From Actinoplanes sichuanensis (lineage in GTDB: Bacteria > Actinomycetota > Actinomycetes > Mycobacteriales > Micromonosporaceae), in assembly GCF_033097365.1 (NCBI RefSeq), contig NZ_AP028461.1, forward strand, positions 4,278,001 through 4,342,000: a stretch of 64,000 bases of DNA. Direction: 5' to 3'. Position 1 is the first letter of the stretch. Every line of letters starts with the position of its first letter. The translations under genes were made by a program, and so were the position numbers. Of this stretch, positions 8,838 through 17,768 are shown piece by piece. The notes under the pieces are model-generated. The model was not told the origin of the DNA. It ran no database searches and was given only the letters and a program-made list of their open reading frames with translations.

Positions 8838-10571
8838 ATGTTGATGCGACTTCTTCGCATCCACCTGCCCCCGTACCGCAACATCATCGGCGTCATCCTT
8901 GCGCTGCAACTCGTCCAGACAGGGGCGACCCTCTATCTTCCGACCCTCAACGCCGACATCGTCGACCACGGCATCGTTCGCGGCGACACCGGCGCCGTCC
9001 TGCGCCTCGGCGCACTGATGCTCGCCGTGTCCGCCCTGCAGATCGGCTGCGCCCTGATCGTCGTCTACCTCGGCGCGCGGGTCGCCATGTTCGCCGGCCG
9101 CGACATCCGGGCCGCGGTCTTCGACCGGGTGCAGACGTTCTCGGCCCGCGAGATGGGCGAGTTCGGCGCGCCGTCACTGATCACCCGCACCACCAACGAC
9201 GTCCAGCAGGTCCAGACCCTGGTGCTGATGGCGCTGACCCTGATCGTGGTGGCCCCGATCACCTGCCTCGGCGGGATCGTGCTGGCCGCCCGCCAAGACG
9301 TGCCGAGCTCGCTGATCCTGGTGGTCGCGCTGCCGCTGCTGGGCGCGGGCGTCGCGTTCATCCTCAGGCGGCTGAACCCGCAGTTCCAGCTGATGCAGAC
9401 CCGCAACGACCGGATCAACAGGCTGCTGCGCGAGCACATCACCGGCGTCCGGGTGGTCCGCGCGTTCGTCCGCGACAAGCGCGAGCACGAGCGGTTCGCC
9501 CAGGTCAACGACGAGATCTCGGACGTCTTCCTGCGGGTGGGCCGGCTGATGGCGCTGATGTACCCGACCGTGCTGATCGTGATGAACGTGTCCTCGGTGG
9601 CCGTGCTGTGGATCGGCGCGCACCGGATCGCCGACGGAGCCATGAACGTCGGCTCGCTGACCGCGTTCCTGACCTATCTGGTGCAGATCCTGATGGCGGT
9701 GATGACCGCCACGTTCATGCTGATGTCGGTCCCCCGCGGGGTGGTCTGCGCGGGCCGGATCCTGGAGGTCCTGGACACCCGCTCCAGTGTGGAGTTCCGC
9801 GCCGACGCGATCCGTCTCCCGATCGCCCGCGGGCATCTTCAGCTGGCCGGCGCCGAGTTCCGCTATCCGGCCGCCGAACAGCCGGTCCTCAGCGACATCG
9901 ACTTCGAGGCGCGGCCCGGCGAGGTCACCGCGGTCATCGGCAGCACCGGCAGCGGCAAGACCACACTGCTGAACCTCATCCCGCGCCTGGTCGACACCAC
10001 CGCCGGCAGCGTGCGCATCGACGGCGACGACGTCCGGCAGATGGCGCAGGCGATGCTGTCCCGAGCCGTCGGCCTGGTGCCGCAGAAGCCCTACCTGTTC
10101 TCCGGCACGATCGCCTCCAACCTGCGGTACGGCCGGCCGGACGCCACCGACGACGAGCTGTGGCACGCGCTCGGCGTCGCCCAGGCGCGCGGGTTCGTCG
10201 AGAACCTGCCCGCGGGCCTGGACGCGGAGGTCGCCCAGGGCGGCACCAACTTCTCCGGCGGGCAGCGACAGCGTCTCGCCATCGCCCGCACACTGGTCCA
10301 GCAGCCCCGTCTCTATCTGTTCGACGACTCGTTCTCGGCGCTCGACTACACCACCGACGCCGCCCTGCGCGGCGCCCTGGCCCAGGAGACCGCCGGCGCC
10401 ACTGTCGTGATCGTCGCCCAGCGGGTGAACACGATCCGGGACGCCGACCGCATCTTCGTCCTCGAGGAGGGCCGGGTCGTCGGCGCCGGCAGTCACGACG
10501 AGCTCATGGACACCAGTCCCGTCTACCGGGAGATCGTCCACTCCCAGGTCACCGAAAGTGAGGCCGCCTGA
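8838..10571 (+). CDS. ABC exporter half-transporter, subunit with degenerate ATPase motifs
   Basis: 577 residues: six-helix membrane domain (about 1-310), then the nucleotide-binding domain. Walker A is GSTGSGKTT and the signature is FSGGQRQRL. Walker B ends LFDDSFSALD, with Asp in place of the catalytic Glu, and the switch reads VAQR with Gln in place of His. The next gene has a canonical Glu and His but a weak signature. The two therefore match the heterodimeric exporter type (LmrCD, BmrCD, TM287/288) with one consensus and one degenerate ATP site. ATG 8838 has GGAG at 8 nt. It should export drugs or lipids with its partner; the substrate is unknown. Confidence 0.92.
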   Translation: MLMRLLRIHLPPYRNIIGVILALQLVQTGATLYLPTLNADIVDHGIVRGDTGAVLRLGALMLAVSALQIGCALIVVYLGARVAMFAGRDIRAAVFDRVQTFSAREMGEFGAPSLITRTTNDVQQVQTLVLMALTLIVVAPITCLGGIVLAARQDVPSSLILVVALPLLGAGVAFILRRLNPQFQLMQTRNDRINRLLREHITGVRVVRAFVRDKREHERFAQVNDEISDVFLRVGRLMALMYPTVLIVMNVSSVAVLWIGAHRIADGAMNVGSLTAFLTYLVQILMAVMTATFMLMSVPRGVVCAGRILEVLDTRSSVEFRADAIRLPIARGHLQLAGAEFRYPAAEQPVLSDIDFEARPGEVTAVIGSTGSGKTTLLNLIPRLVDTTAGSVRIDGDDVRQMAQAMLSRAVGLVPQKPYLFSGTIASNLRYGRPDATDDELWHALGVAQARGFVENLPAGLDAEVAQGGTNFSGGQRQRLAIARTLVQQPRLYLFDDSFSALDYTTDAALRGALAQETAGATVVIVAQRVNTIRDADRIFVLEEGRVVGAGSHDELMDTSPVYREIVHSQVTESEAA

Positions 10572-12534
10572 TGTCCGTATCGGACACGAAGGTGCGAACC
10601 GCGCGGCCACCCGGCCCCGGTCCCAGAACCACGGAGGGCGCGGCCGCAAGGCGAGGCCCGCCGACGACTTCGCCGGCACCGTCCGCCGCCTGCTCGGCCT
10701 GCTCCGCCCCGACCGCACGTTCCTCGCCGCCTCGCTGGCCGTCTGCCTCATCAGCGTGGTGCTGTCGGTGGTCGGGCCGAAGATCCTCGGGCACGCCACC
10801 GACCTGATCTTCGCCGGGATCGTCACCGCGAGCCTGCCGGCCGGCACCAGCGCCGAAGGCGTCCAGCAGCTACGCGACCAGGGGCATCAGGCCCAGGCCG
10901 ACGCGATCGCGCGCGTGCAGGCCGTACCCGGGGAAGGAATCGATTTTCATCGTCTGACCCTGGTCCTGTTGCTGGCGCTGGCGGTCTATCTGATCGCGGC
11001 GCTGCTGATCTTCGCGCAGGGCCGGTTCTCCGCGGTGGTGGTGCAGCGCTCGACGCACCGGCTGCGCGAGCGCGCCGAGGCGAAGCTGTCACGGCTCCCG
11101 CTCGGCTACTTCGACCGTCAACCGCACGGTGACCTGCTCAGCCGGGTGACCAACGACGTCGACAACGTCAGCCAGTCGCTGCAGCAGACCCTCAGCCAGA
11201 TCGTCAACTCGGTGCTGACCGTGATCGCCGTGCTGACCGCGATGATCATCGTGTCGCCACTACTGGCGATGATCGCGGTGATCACCGTGCCGGTCTCGGT
11301 CTATCTGGCCGCGCTGGTCGGCAAGCGGGCGCAGGCGCATTTCGGCAGGCAGTGGGCGATCACCGGACGCCTCAACGGCCACATCGAACAGATGTACACC
11401 GGTCACAACCTGGTGCGGATCTTCGGGCGCGAGCAGGAGTCCGCGGCCACCTTCCGGGCCCACAACGACGCCCTGACCTCGGCGGGGTTCCGGGCGCAGT
11501 TCGTGTCCGGGGCGATCCAGCCGATCATGCTGTTCATCGGCAACCTCAACTGCGTAGTGGTCGCGGTGGTCGGCGGGCTGCGCGTGCTCTCCGGCAGCCT
11601 GTCGATCGGCGACGTGCAGGCGTTCGTGCAGTACTCGCGTCAGTTCAGCGCCCCGCTCGCCCAGATGTCCAGCATGGCCAACGTGATCCAGTCCGAGGTG
11701 GCCTCCGCCGAGCGGGTCTTCGCGCTCCTCGACGAGCCCGAGGAGACCCCGGACCGAGGATCACAATCGGACACCCCGCCGCGGGTACGGGGAGAGGTCG
11801 CGTTCGAGCACGTGTCCTTCGGCTACTCCCCCGGCAGCCCGGTCGTCCAGGACCTGTCGCTGTCGGTGACACCCGGCCAGACCGTCGCGATCGTCGGCCC
11901 GACCGGCGCCGGCAAGACCACCCTGGTCAACCTGCTGATGCGCTTCTACGACGTCGACTCGGGGCGGATCACCCTGGACGGCGCGGACATCGCCGGTCTG
12001 CCCCGCGGGCACCTGCGCGCCCAGTTCGGCATGGTCCTGCAGGACACCTGGCTGTTCGACGGCACGATCACCGAGAACATCTCGTACGGCGCCGACGACC
12101 CGACCACCGAACAGGTGATCCGCGCGGCCCGGGCCACCCACGTCGACCGTTTCGTACGCACACTGCCGCAGGGTTACGACACGGTGCTCGGTGAGGACAG
12201 CGGCAACCTGAGCGCCGGGGAGCGGCAGCTGGTCACGATCGCCCGCGCGTTCCTGGCCGACCCGCCGATCCTGATCCTGGACGAGGCGACCAGCTCGGTC
12301 GACACCCGGACCGAGGTGCTGATCCAGGAGGCGATGCACTCGCTGCGCCGGGGCAGGACCAGTTTCGTGATCGCGCACCGGCTATCCACCATCCGCGAGG
12401 CCGACACCATCCTGGTGATGGACGCCGGGCGGATCGTCGAGCAGGGCTCACACCAGGACCTGCTCGACGCCGGCGGGCACCACGCGCGCCTCTACGCCGC
12501 TCAGTTCGTGGAGTCGATGTCCACTTTGGAGTAA
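10558..12534 (+). CDS. ABC exporter half-transporter, partner subunit with catalytic Glu
   Basis: About 650 residues: six-helix membrane domain with an extra ~60-residue extracytoplasmic loop (residues ~85-130), then the ATPase domain. Walker A is GPTGAGKTT, Walker B LILDEATSSVD, switch IAHR, and the signature is a deviant LSAGERQL. It complements the degenerate subunit upstream. The start is uncertain. GTG 10558 keeps the frame open but has a weak ribosome site. ATG 10571, coupled to the upstream stop as TGATG with GAGG 7 nt before, lies in another frame whose first ~20 residues (SVSDTKVRTARPPGPGP) look more like the family's N-terminus. A frameshift near 10625-10650 is therefore possible. 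Confidence 0.9.
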   Translation: MRPPDVRIGHEGANRAATRPRSQNHGGRGRKARPADDFAGTVRRLLGLLRPDRTFLAASLAVCLISVVLSVVGPKILGHATDLIFAGIVTASLPAGTSAEGVQQLRDQGHQAQADAIARVQAVPGEGIDFHRLTLVLLLALAVYLIAALLIFAQGRFSAVVVQRSTHRLRERAEAKLSRLPLGYFDRQPHGDLLSRVTNDVDNVSQSLQQTLSQIVNSVLTVIAVLTAMIIVSPLLAMIAVITVPVSVYLAALVGKRAQAHFGRQWAITGRLNGHIEQMYTGHNLVRIFGREQESAATFRAHNDALTSAGFRAQFVSGAIQPIMLFIGNLNCVVVAVVGGLRVLSGSLSIGDVQAFVQYSRQFSAPLAQMSSMANVIQSEVASAERVFALLDEPEETPDRGSQSDTPPRVRGEVAFEHVSFGYSPGSPVVQDLSLSVTPGQTVAIVGPTGAGKTTLVNLLMRFYDVDSGRITLDGADIAGLPRGHLRAQFGMVLQDTWLFDGTITENISYGADDPTTEQVIRAARATHVDRFVRTLPQGYDTVLGEDSGNLSAGERQLVTIARAFLADPPILILDEATSSVDTRTEVLIQEAMHSLRRGRTSFVIAHRLSTIREADTILVMDAGRIVEQGSHQDLLDAGGHHARLYAAQFVESMSTLE

Positions 12535-12812
12535 GGGGTCAGGGCAGGCGGTGGCAGAACAGGCCGTCGGGCGTGGGCGTGAAGGTAGCCGGGTCTGCCG
12601 GCGGCGGTCCTGCGCGTGCATCGGGTGTGTCGTCGACTTCGACGGCCTGGGTCAGGGCGCCGTCCGGCAAGGTAGGACCGCCCTGATCACCGCGCCGCGG
12701 CGGCGGGAGTCGGCTCCGCCGTCGCCCGCTGCTGACGGCGCACAGGTCAACGCCAAGGAGTCCACGACCCTGTTCGAACTCCAAAAATGAGCCATTTCGC
12801 GCAAGGTCATGA
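12535..12812. other. Intergenic tail after the ABC operon
   Basis: About 280 bp without a supported gene. The minus strand is open and ends at 12539 with a Pro-rich stretch (DARAGPPPADPATFTPTPDG), which could be the C-terminus of a lost gene, but no domain or start is recognisable. No clear terminator hairpin for the ABC operon was found. Confidence 0.3.
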
Positions 12813-13232
12813 CTACTGACGGTAGCCATGCAGTGCTGTCGTGCTCGATGTGAAGGATGGCCGCGCGGCGGCAAGGATCTTGCCGATCCGCCAGGGGTTG
12901 AGGCTGACGTGGCGCAGCGCTTTGAAGGTCATCTTGAGGAGCGAGTTGCCGCGTTCGCCGATCGCTCGCAGACTGTTGTGGGCCTTGTTGAACTGCCGCT
13001 GGATGGGGTTGAGCTTGCCGTTCTTCGGTTTCTTGAACGCGACAGTGATGGTGGTGGACTCGCCTTCGTAGCCCAGGTCGCCGAGGGTACGCAGGATATC
13101 GGCGTGGGTGCTGACGGCGGTGGTGTCGTATTCGCGGCCGGGCCGCACGTCGGAGGTCCAGATCGGCCAGCCCCTCGGGCACCGTGACGACCTGGACGTT
13201 GCCGCCGTGGTTGTCGTGTTTGCCGGGCGCCC
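12813..13232 (-). pseudogene. IS5-family (DDE_Tnp_4-like) transposase, C-terminal remnant
   Basis: The minus strand gives, in two frames, the end of an IS5-type transposase. GKHDNHGGNVQVVTVPEG is in one frame, then WPIWTSDVRPGREYDTT and LGDLGYEG in the next, then RGNSLLKMTFKALRHVSLNPWRIG. The frame shift is near 13175. The N-terminal half with the first catalytic Asp is absent, so it is inactive. Family members in actinomycetes carry these motifs in this order. It lies directly upstream of the STAND NTPase gene. Confidence 0.8.
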
Positions 13233-13597
13233 GCATGGCTGCCGATCAGGCATCACACGACACGACCACGCCCTCGCCGCTTGACGAAAACCATAGGGAC
13301 ACCCGGCCTGGGTTCCGCAGAGGGTGTTCGTGGACAACCTGAAGCCCCTCAAGGGGTAGTCGTCGGTGGAGCTGCTGCACTTCCAGTCTTGGGCCCACCG
13401 ATATTGACGATGTGGTGTTGTGTGAGTGCCGGTGCGAGCAGACCGTTTCCGGTGGGAAACCGCACTGGGAAGTGGCGGTTCCCAGTGGGGACACCCCGCC
13501 GCCGCCCCTCACCGATCAACCGTGTCTGATCACCCGGCCGAGCCGGCACGGCAGCACTCGATCCCTCAACGCAACAGCGCCTCGGTGGATGCGCCCG
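13233..13597. other. Intergenic region upstream of the STAND NTPase gene
   Basis: No gene is supported between the transposase remnant and the STAND start, although the STAND frame is open back to 13412. The part near 13233-13400 may be further decayed mobile-element DNA. Two adjacent inverted repeats (13445-13487) are listed separately. Confidence 0.4.
13445..13487. promoter_or_regulatory. Two adjacent inverted repeats upstream of the STAND gene
   Basis: GTTTCC-GGTG-GGAAAC (13445-13460) is followed two bases later by CACTGGGAA-GTGGCGG-TTCCCAGTG (13463-13487); both are perfect. They end 110 bp before ATG 13598. They could be an operator pair, an attenuating RNA structure, or the end of a lost mobile element. 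Confidence 0.5.
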
Positions 13598-16500
13598 ATG
13601 GCAAGGGCCGTCCATGATGGGCCGCATGCGACGTCGGGGATCCGGCTCTGGTGGGCCGCAGCCGCAGGAACAGCGGCACTCGCCGCGTGGGGCCTGTACC
13701 TACTGGTGACATTCCTGATGCGTCAGACGCTCGACAATGCCGACAAGGTGGCTAGCGTACTTGCGGCTGGATTCGGGTATCTGACTCTCACAGGCTCGGT
13801 GATTCTGTGGTTTGTCCGCCAGGCGAATGCACCCGCCGGCAGCGGCGGCGCTGCCGAGGAGGGAACGGGCCGAGCATCCGCACAACGTGGGCAGCCTCGT
13901 CCGGCCGGTCGGGTGTGGATGGTTCGCGCGCTGGAGTCGCGACTGATCCCGCGGGTCGATCTGACCTGCCGGGCGGTCGACCGGCTGACACAAGCCGGGA
14001 CCACTGCCAAAGTGGTCGGCCTGGCCGGCACAGGAGGTTTCGGCAAGACCACGCTCGCCCTGCAGATCTGTCACGAGCCGTCGCTCAGCGAATGCTTTCC
14101 GGGCGGCGTGTTGTGGGCCGAGTTGGGCGAGGACGTCACCGGGCCCGCGCTCGCGGTTAAGATCAACGGCCTGTGCCGCCTGCTCGGGGACGACCGCGCC
14201 GCCTTCGATGATCCCTATCAGGCCGGCTACCGGCTCGGCGAGCTGCTGGATGAACGCGAGTCGATCCTACTGGTCATCGACGACGTCTGGTGGCGCGATC
14301 AGCTCAGACCGTTCCTTTACGGCGGCGCCGAGTGCGCCCGCCTGGTGACCACGCGCAGGCCCAGCGCTCTGCCGACCGACGCGGCTCTCGTGGTGGTGGA
14401 CGAGATGGCACTCGTGGAGGCGGTAGCGGTCCTCACCTACGGTGACCTGCGGCTTGCCGATGACGCCCGGGACTGGCTCGTCGAACTCACCGGCCGTTGG
14501 CCGCTCCTGCTGGCGATCATCAACGGTGTTCTCCAGAAAGCGCCACCCGGGGCCTTGGATCGGTTCGGGCAGGACCTCGTCGCCCGGCTGGCCACCGATG
14601 GCCCTGCCACATTCGACACGACCGATCCCGGCGCTCGCGACCGAGCCGTCGGCGCCACCATCGAAGCCGGCCTCGTGCGACTCCCGGATCGAGCCCGCGC
14701 CCGGTACCTGGATCTCGGAGTCTTCGCCGAGGACGTGGACATCCCGTACGACGTGCTGGCTCTGCTCTGGAACGTGAGCCGCTGGGAGGCGGCTCGTACC
14801 TGTACGGAGTTCGAGAGTCTCTCGCTGGTCCAGGCACACGACCCGGCACGCGGCACCGTCCGGCAGCACGACGTCCTGCGCGCCTACACACGCTCAGCCG
14901 CACCCACCACAAGTACCTCCGCCCGGCTGCTCGACCAAGCCCGCTCGTTGATCACCGACCCCAGCGCATGGTGGGACCTACCCGCATCCGACGATTACCT
15001 GTGGGAGCACCTGTCTTACCACATGGTCGAGGCTGGACGGACAGTTGAACTCAACGCGCTGGTCACCGATCTGCGATGGGTCGAGGCCCGAATCGGGCAC
15101 GGCGGTGTCGCCGGTGTCGAGGCCGACCTGGAACGAGCCGACAGTCCCGAAGCCACCGCGGTACGGCGCAGGCTCGGCCAGATCAGCCATCTACTGGTAC
15201 CCGTTCCGGCGCCGGTGCCCCTCACCGACACACTGCTGTGCGCGCTCGAAGATGTCGCCGACGTCGACGCGGTCGTCAATGCACGCCGCCGCAACGACGG
15301 ACCCCGGCCACTTCTGAAGGCCCGATGGCCACTCCCCGACCGCGATCCGACGCTGGTACGGGCGATGCATCACGGCACGCCGTTGCTCACCTGCGCCTTC
15401 CCGCCGGCCGCGGATCGTGTGGTCTCGGCCGGCACCGATGCGACGGTCCGCATCTGGGACGTCCGGACCGGAATCACGCTCACTGTTCTCGACGGCCACA
15501 CGGGCAACGTCACCGACTGCTCGTTCTTCCCAGATGGCTCAAAGTTGATCACCTCAAGCGCCGACGGCACCGCACGCATCTGGGACCTGGACAGCGGTGT
15601 CACCGAGGCGGTACTCACCGGGCACACCGGACCGGTGTTCGGCTGCGCGGTCGCCCCGGATGGCGGATGGATGTTGACGGCTGGCGACGACACCACGGTG
15701 CGGCGCTGGGACCCGTCAGGACGCTTGCTCACCCGATTCGGTGGTCACACCGGACCGGTCTTCGCCTGTGCCGTGGCCGCCGACGGCACTTGGTTCGTGA
15801 CGGGTTCCGACGATCACACTGTCCGTATCTGGTCAGTCGGCGAGTCTCAGGCGCGGTACGTCCTCGAGGGGCACGCCGATGCCGTCAACGCCTGTGCGAT
15901 CGCCCCGGACGGCCGTTGGCTGGTGTCCGCTGGCGCAGACGGTACGGCACGGGTCTGGGACGCGGAGTCCGGAAAGTCCCGGGCCGTCCTGAGGGGACAC
16001 AGTAGCGGGGTAGCTGGCTGCGCCGTCCTGTCGGACGGCTCAGCGGTGATCACCAGCGGTGACGACGGCACGGCTCGCATGTGGGAGACAACCGACTGGC
16101 GGTTGGTGGCGGTGCTGGAACGCCGCGCCACCGGAGTCTCAGATTGCGCCACTGCCGGAGTCGGACGTCTGGTCGCCACGGCGACCTACGAGTACGGCAC
16201 GATCCGCATCTGGGATGCGGATGATGCTTTGAGATGGGGAACGGGTGTCCCCGCTGCGCAGGCCGCGACCGCGTATCAATCTGCGTTCGACGTCAACCCA
16301 ATCCATGCCTGCGCCCTGTCGCCTGACGGAAGCATGATCCTCGCCGCATACCACAATCAGGTCGCGAAGATCTGGAACGCGAGTGCAGGTACGCTCCGGC
16401 TGGTCGCCAATGAGCACCGCGAACCGTTGACGGACTGCACGTTCACGCCGGACGGCGCCCGGTTCGTCACCGCTACCCGTGACGGCACGGTCAACATCTT

Positions 16501-17140
16501 CGACACCCACACCGGCGAGGTCGTCGATACGCCGGCACACGGACATTCCTCGGTGTCCGCTTGCACGGTCGCACCCGACGGGGTGCGACTCGTCATCGGC
16601 GCGGCCGACGGCACCGTCACGGTATGGGACCTCGACCTCGGCCAATCCCGTGCCGAACTCGTCGGCCACGAAGACCGGATCATGTGCGCTGCTGTCACCC
16701 CTGATAATGCGCTGATCATCACGGCATCCCGAGACGGAACGGCCAGGGTATGGGATTCGACCACCGGCAGTTGCACGACGACGTTTCGCGGGCACGTCGG
16801 CGAGGTGACGTCCTGCGCGGTCGCTCCGGACGGACGCTGGGTGGCGACCACGGGCAAGGATGGCACCGCACGCATCTGGGACCCGCATTCAGGTAAAGAG
16901 TGCCACACCTTGCGCGGGCACGACGGCTCGGTTACCGCCAGTGCGGTCGCATCTGACGGAGCGTGGCTGGTGACGGTGGGCGTCGATGGCCTGCTGTGCG
17001 TCTGGGCGTCGGCCGATGGGCGTGCAGTGGCGGCGCTCCGGGTCGACGAATCGCTGAACGACGTCTGCTGCCTGCCCGACGGCAGCAGCGTGTTCGCGGC
17101 CGCTGACCGCGGCATCTACCTCTTCTCCTACGAGCCGTGA
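13598..17140 (+). CDS. Membrane-anchored STAND NTPase (NB-ARC) with 14 WD40 repeats
   Basis: 1180 residues. Two membrane segments lie at about 17-41 (LWWAAAAGTAALAAWGLYLL) and 51-73 and are followed by a short linker. The NB-ARC NTPase has P-loop GTGGFGKTT (~144-152), Walker B ILLVIDDVW (~228) and the sensor-like RLVTTRR; winged-helix and helical parts come next. From ~590 to the end there are 14 WD40 repeats (most ending as DGTARIWD variants), enough for two seven-bladed propellers. STAND proteins of this architecture are signal-activated switches; in bacteria many act in phage defence or regulation. Here the membrane hairpin may be the effector (inference). ATG 13598 has GGTGGA at 8 nt; the frame opens earlier, at 13412. 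It is monocistronic and flanked by mobile-element debris. Confidence 0.88.
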   Translation: MARAVHDGPHATSGIRLWWAAAAGTAALAAWGLYLLVTFLMRQTLDNADKVASVLAAGFGYLTLTGSVILWFVRQANAPAGSGGAAEEGTGRASAQRGQPRPAGRVWMVRALESRLIPRVDLTCRAVDRLTQAGTTAKVVGLAGTGGFGKTTLALQICHEPSLSECFPGGVLWAELGEDVTGPALAVKINGLCRLLGDDRAAFDDPYQAGYRLGELLDERESILLVIDDVWWRDQLRPFLYGGAECARLVTTRRPSALPTDAALVVVDEMALVEAVAVLTYGDLRLADDARDWLVELTGRWPLLLAIINGVLQKAPPGALDRFGQDLVARLATDGPATFDTTDPGARDRAVGATIEAGLVRLPDRARARYLDLGVFAEDVDIPYDVLALLWNVSRWEAARTCTEFESLSLVQAHDPARGTVRQHDVLRAYTRSAAPTTSTSARLLDQARSLITDPSAWWDLPASDDYLWEHLSYHMVEAGRTVELNALVTDLRWVEARIGHGGVAGVEADLERADSPEATAVRRRLGQISHLLVPVPAPVPLTDTLLCALEDVADVDAVVNARRRNDGPRPLLKARWPLPDRDPTLVRAMHHGTPLLTCAFPPAADRVVSAGTDATVRIWDVRTGITLTVLDGHTGNVTDCSFFPDGSKLITSSADGTARIWDLDSGVTEAVLTGHTGPVFGCAVAPDGGWMLTAGDDTTVRRWDPSGRLLTRFGGHTGPVFACAVAADGTWFVTGSDDHTVRIWSVGESQARYVLEGHADAVNACAIAPDGRWLVSAGADGTARVWDAESGKSRAVLRGHSSGVAGCAVLSDGSAVITSGDDGTARMWETTDWRLVAVLERRATGVSDCATAGVGRLVATATYEYGTIRIWDADDALRWGTGVPAAQAATAYQSAFDVNPIHACALSPDGSMILAAYHNQVAKIWNASAGTLRLVANEHREPLTDCTFTPDGARFVTATRDGTVNIFDTHTGEVVDTPAHGHSSVSACTVAPDGVRLVIGAADGTVTVWDLDLGQSRAELVGHEDRIMCAAVTPDNALIITASRDGTARVWDSTTGSCTTTFRGHVGEVTSCAVAPDGRWVATTGKDGTARIWDPHSGKECHTLRGHDGSVTASAVASDGAWLVTVGVDGLLCVWASADGRAVAALRVDESLNDVCCLPDGSSVFAAADRGIYLFSYEP

Positions 17141-17768
17141 GATCCACGTGGACTCTCAAGGAGAGAGAGGAGTGGGGCCATGGGAGCAGACATAATGAAG
17201 TTGTCCGACACCGTTGAGCTGTACAAACGTGCTCTTCGGCGCTGTTCGTGGACCTCCTCTGTGTGAACGTAGTCCGATCGTGCTGCTGACCAGTAGAAAC
17301 ATAGATTTGCACTGCTCAGCCGCGGGCGCCCGACGCTGCTGAACGCCGTCCGGCGTTGTTCGCCGCTGCTGATGTCAACCCCGTTCGCTCCCCGCCCGAT
17401 CGTAGGTTTTGGGAGCAGCGCCGCACCGCTCACCCGAACAGCCCGATTTCATCGCGGCGGTGCTCCCCACCATCGTTGAGAATGGCCAATGAACAGTGCA
17501 AACAACATGGCGGGCGCCGAGCGGGCTGCTCCCTACACCGCCGACATCTCAGCCGACCCCAGCGACTTGGTCAGGTGAGCGCCGTGCTCCCCACGCCCTT
17601 CCATCAGTTGGAGCCGCCGCCGGACGCTGTGCGAACCACCCGTACCTGGTCCTCAGTAATTGGATTCACCGGGCCGAACCACACGGTGTCCCTGCTCGGC
17701 CCGGCAAACGGCCAATGGTGGGCGACAATGGCGTTCATGAGTGGACTCCATGGACACCAGGAGTGCAG
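17141..17768. other. Intergenic region between STAND gene and SGNH hydrolase
   Basis: About 630 bp. Apart from a possible 28-codon ORF (17180-17266) nothing convincing is seen. The SGNH frame is open back to 17496, but that extension is low-complexity, has no homology I recognise, and lacks a ribosome site. Confidence 0.4.
17180..17266 (+). CDS. Possible 28-residue peptide gene
   Basis: ATG 17180 follows an unusually strong purine-rich ribosome site (AAGGAGAGAGAGGAG, 7 nt from the ATG). It encodes GADIMKLSDTVELYKRALRR followed by a short tail, ending at TGA 17264-17266. It begins 40 bp after the STAND gene on the same strand and could be co-translated. The middle is a plausible amphipathic helix. 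No homology is recognised. The strong ribosome site is the only positive evidence, and chance remains possible. Confidence 0.3.
   Translation: MGADIMKLSDTVELYKRALRRCSWTSSV

Noticed and set aside
9174..10847. 557-codon minus-strand frame opposite the ABC genes
   Set aside because: Shadow of the ABC exporter frames; low-complexity Asp/Gln/Arg composition and no motif.
17496..17768. N-terminal extension of the SGNH hydrolase
   Set aside because: No ribosome site or homology; GTG 17769 with AGGAG puts the catalytic block at its normal position.
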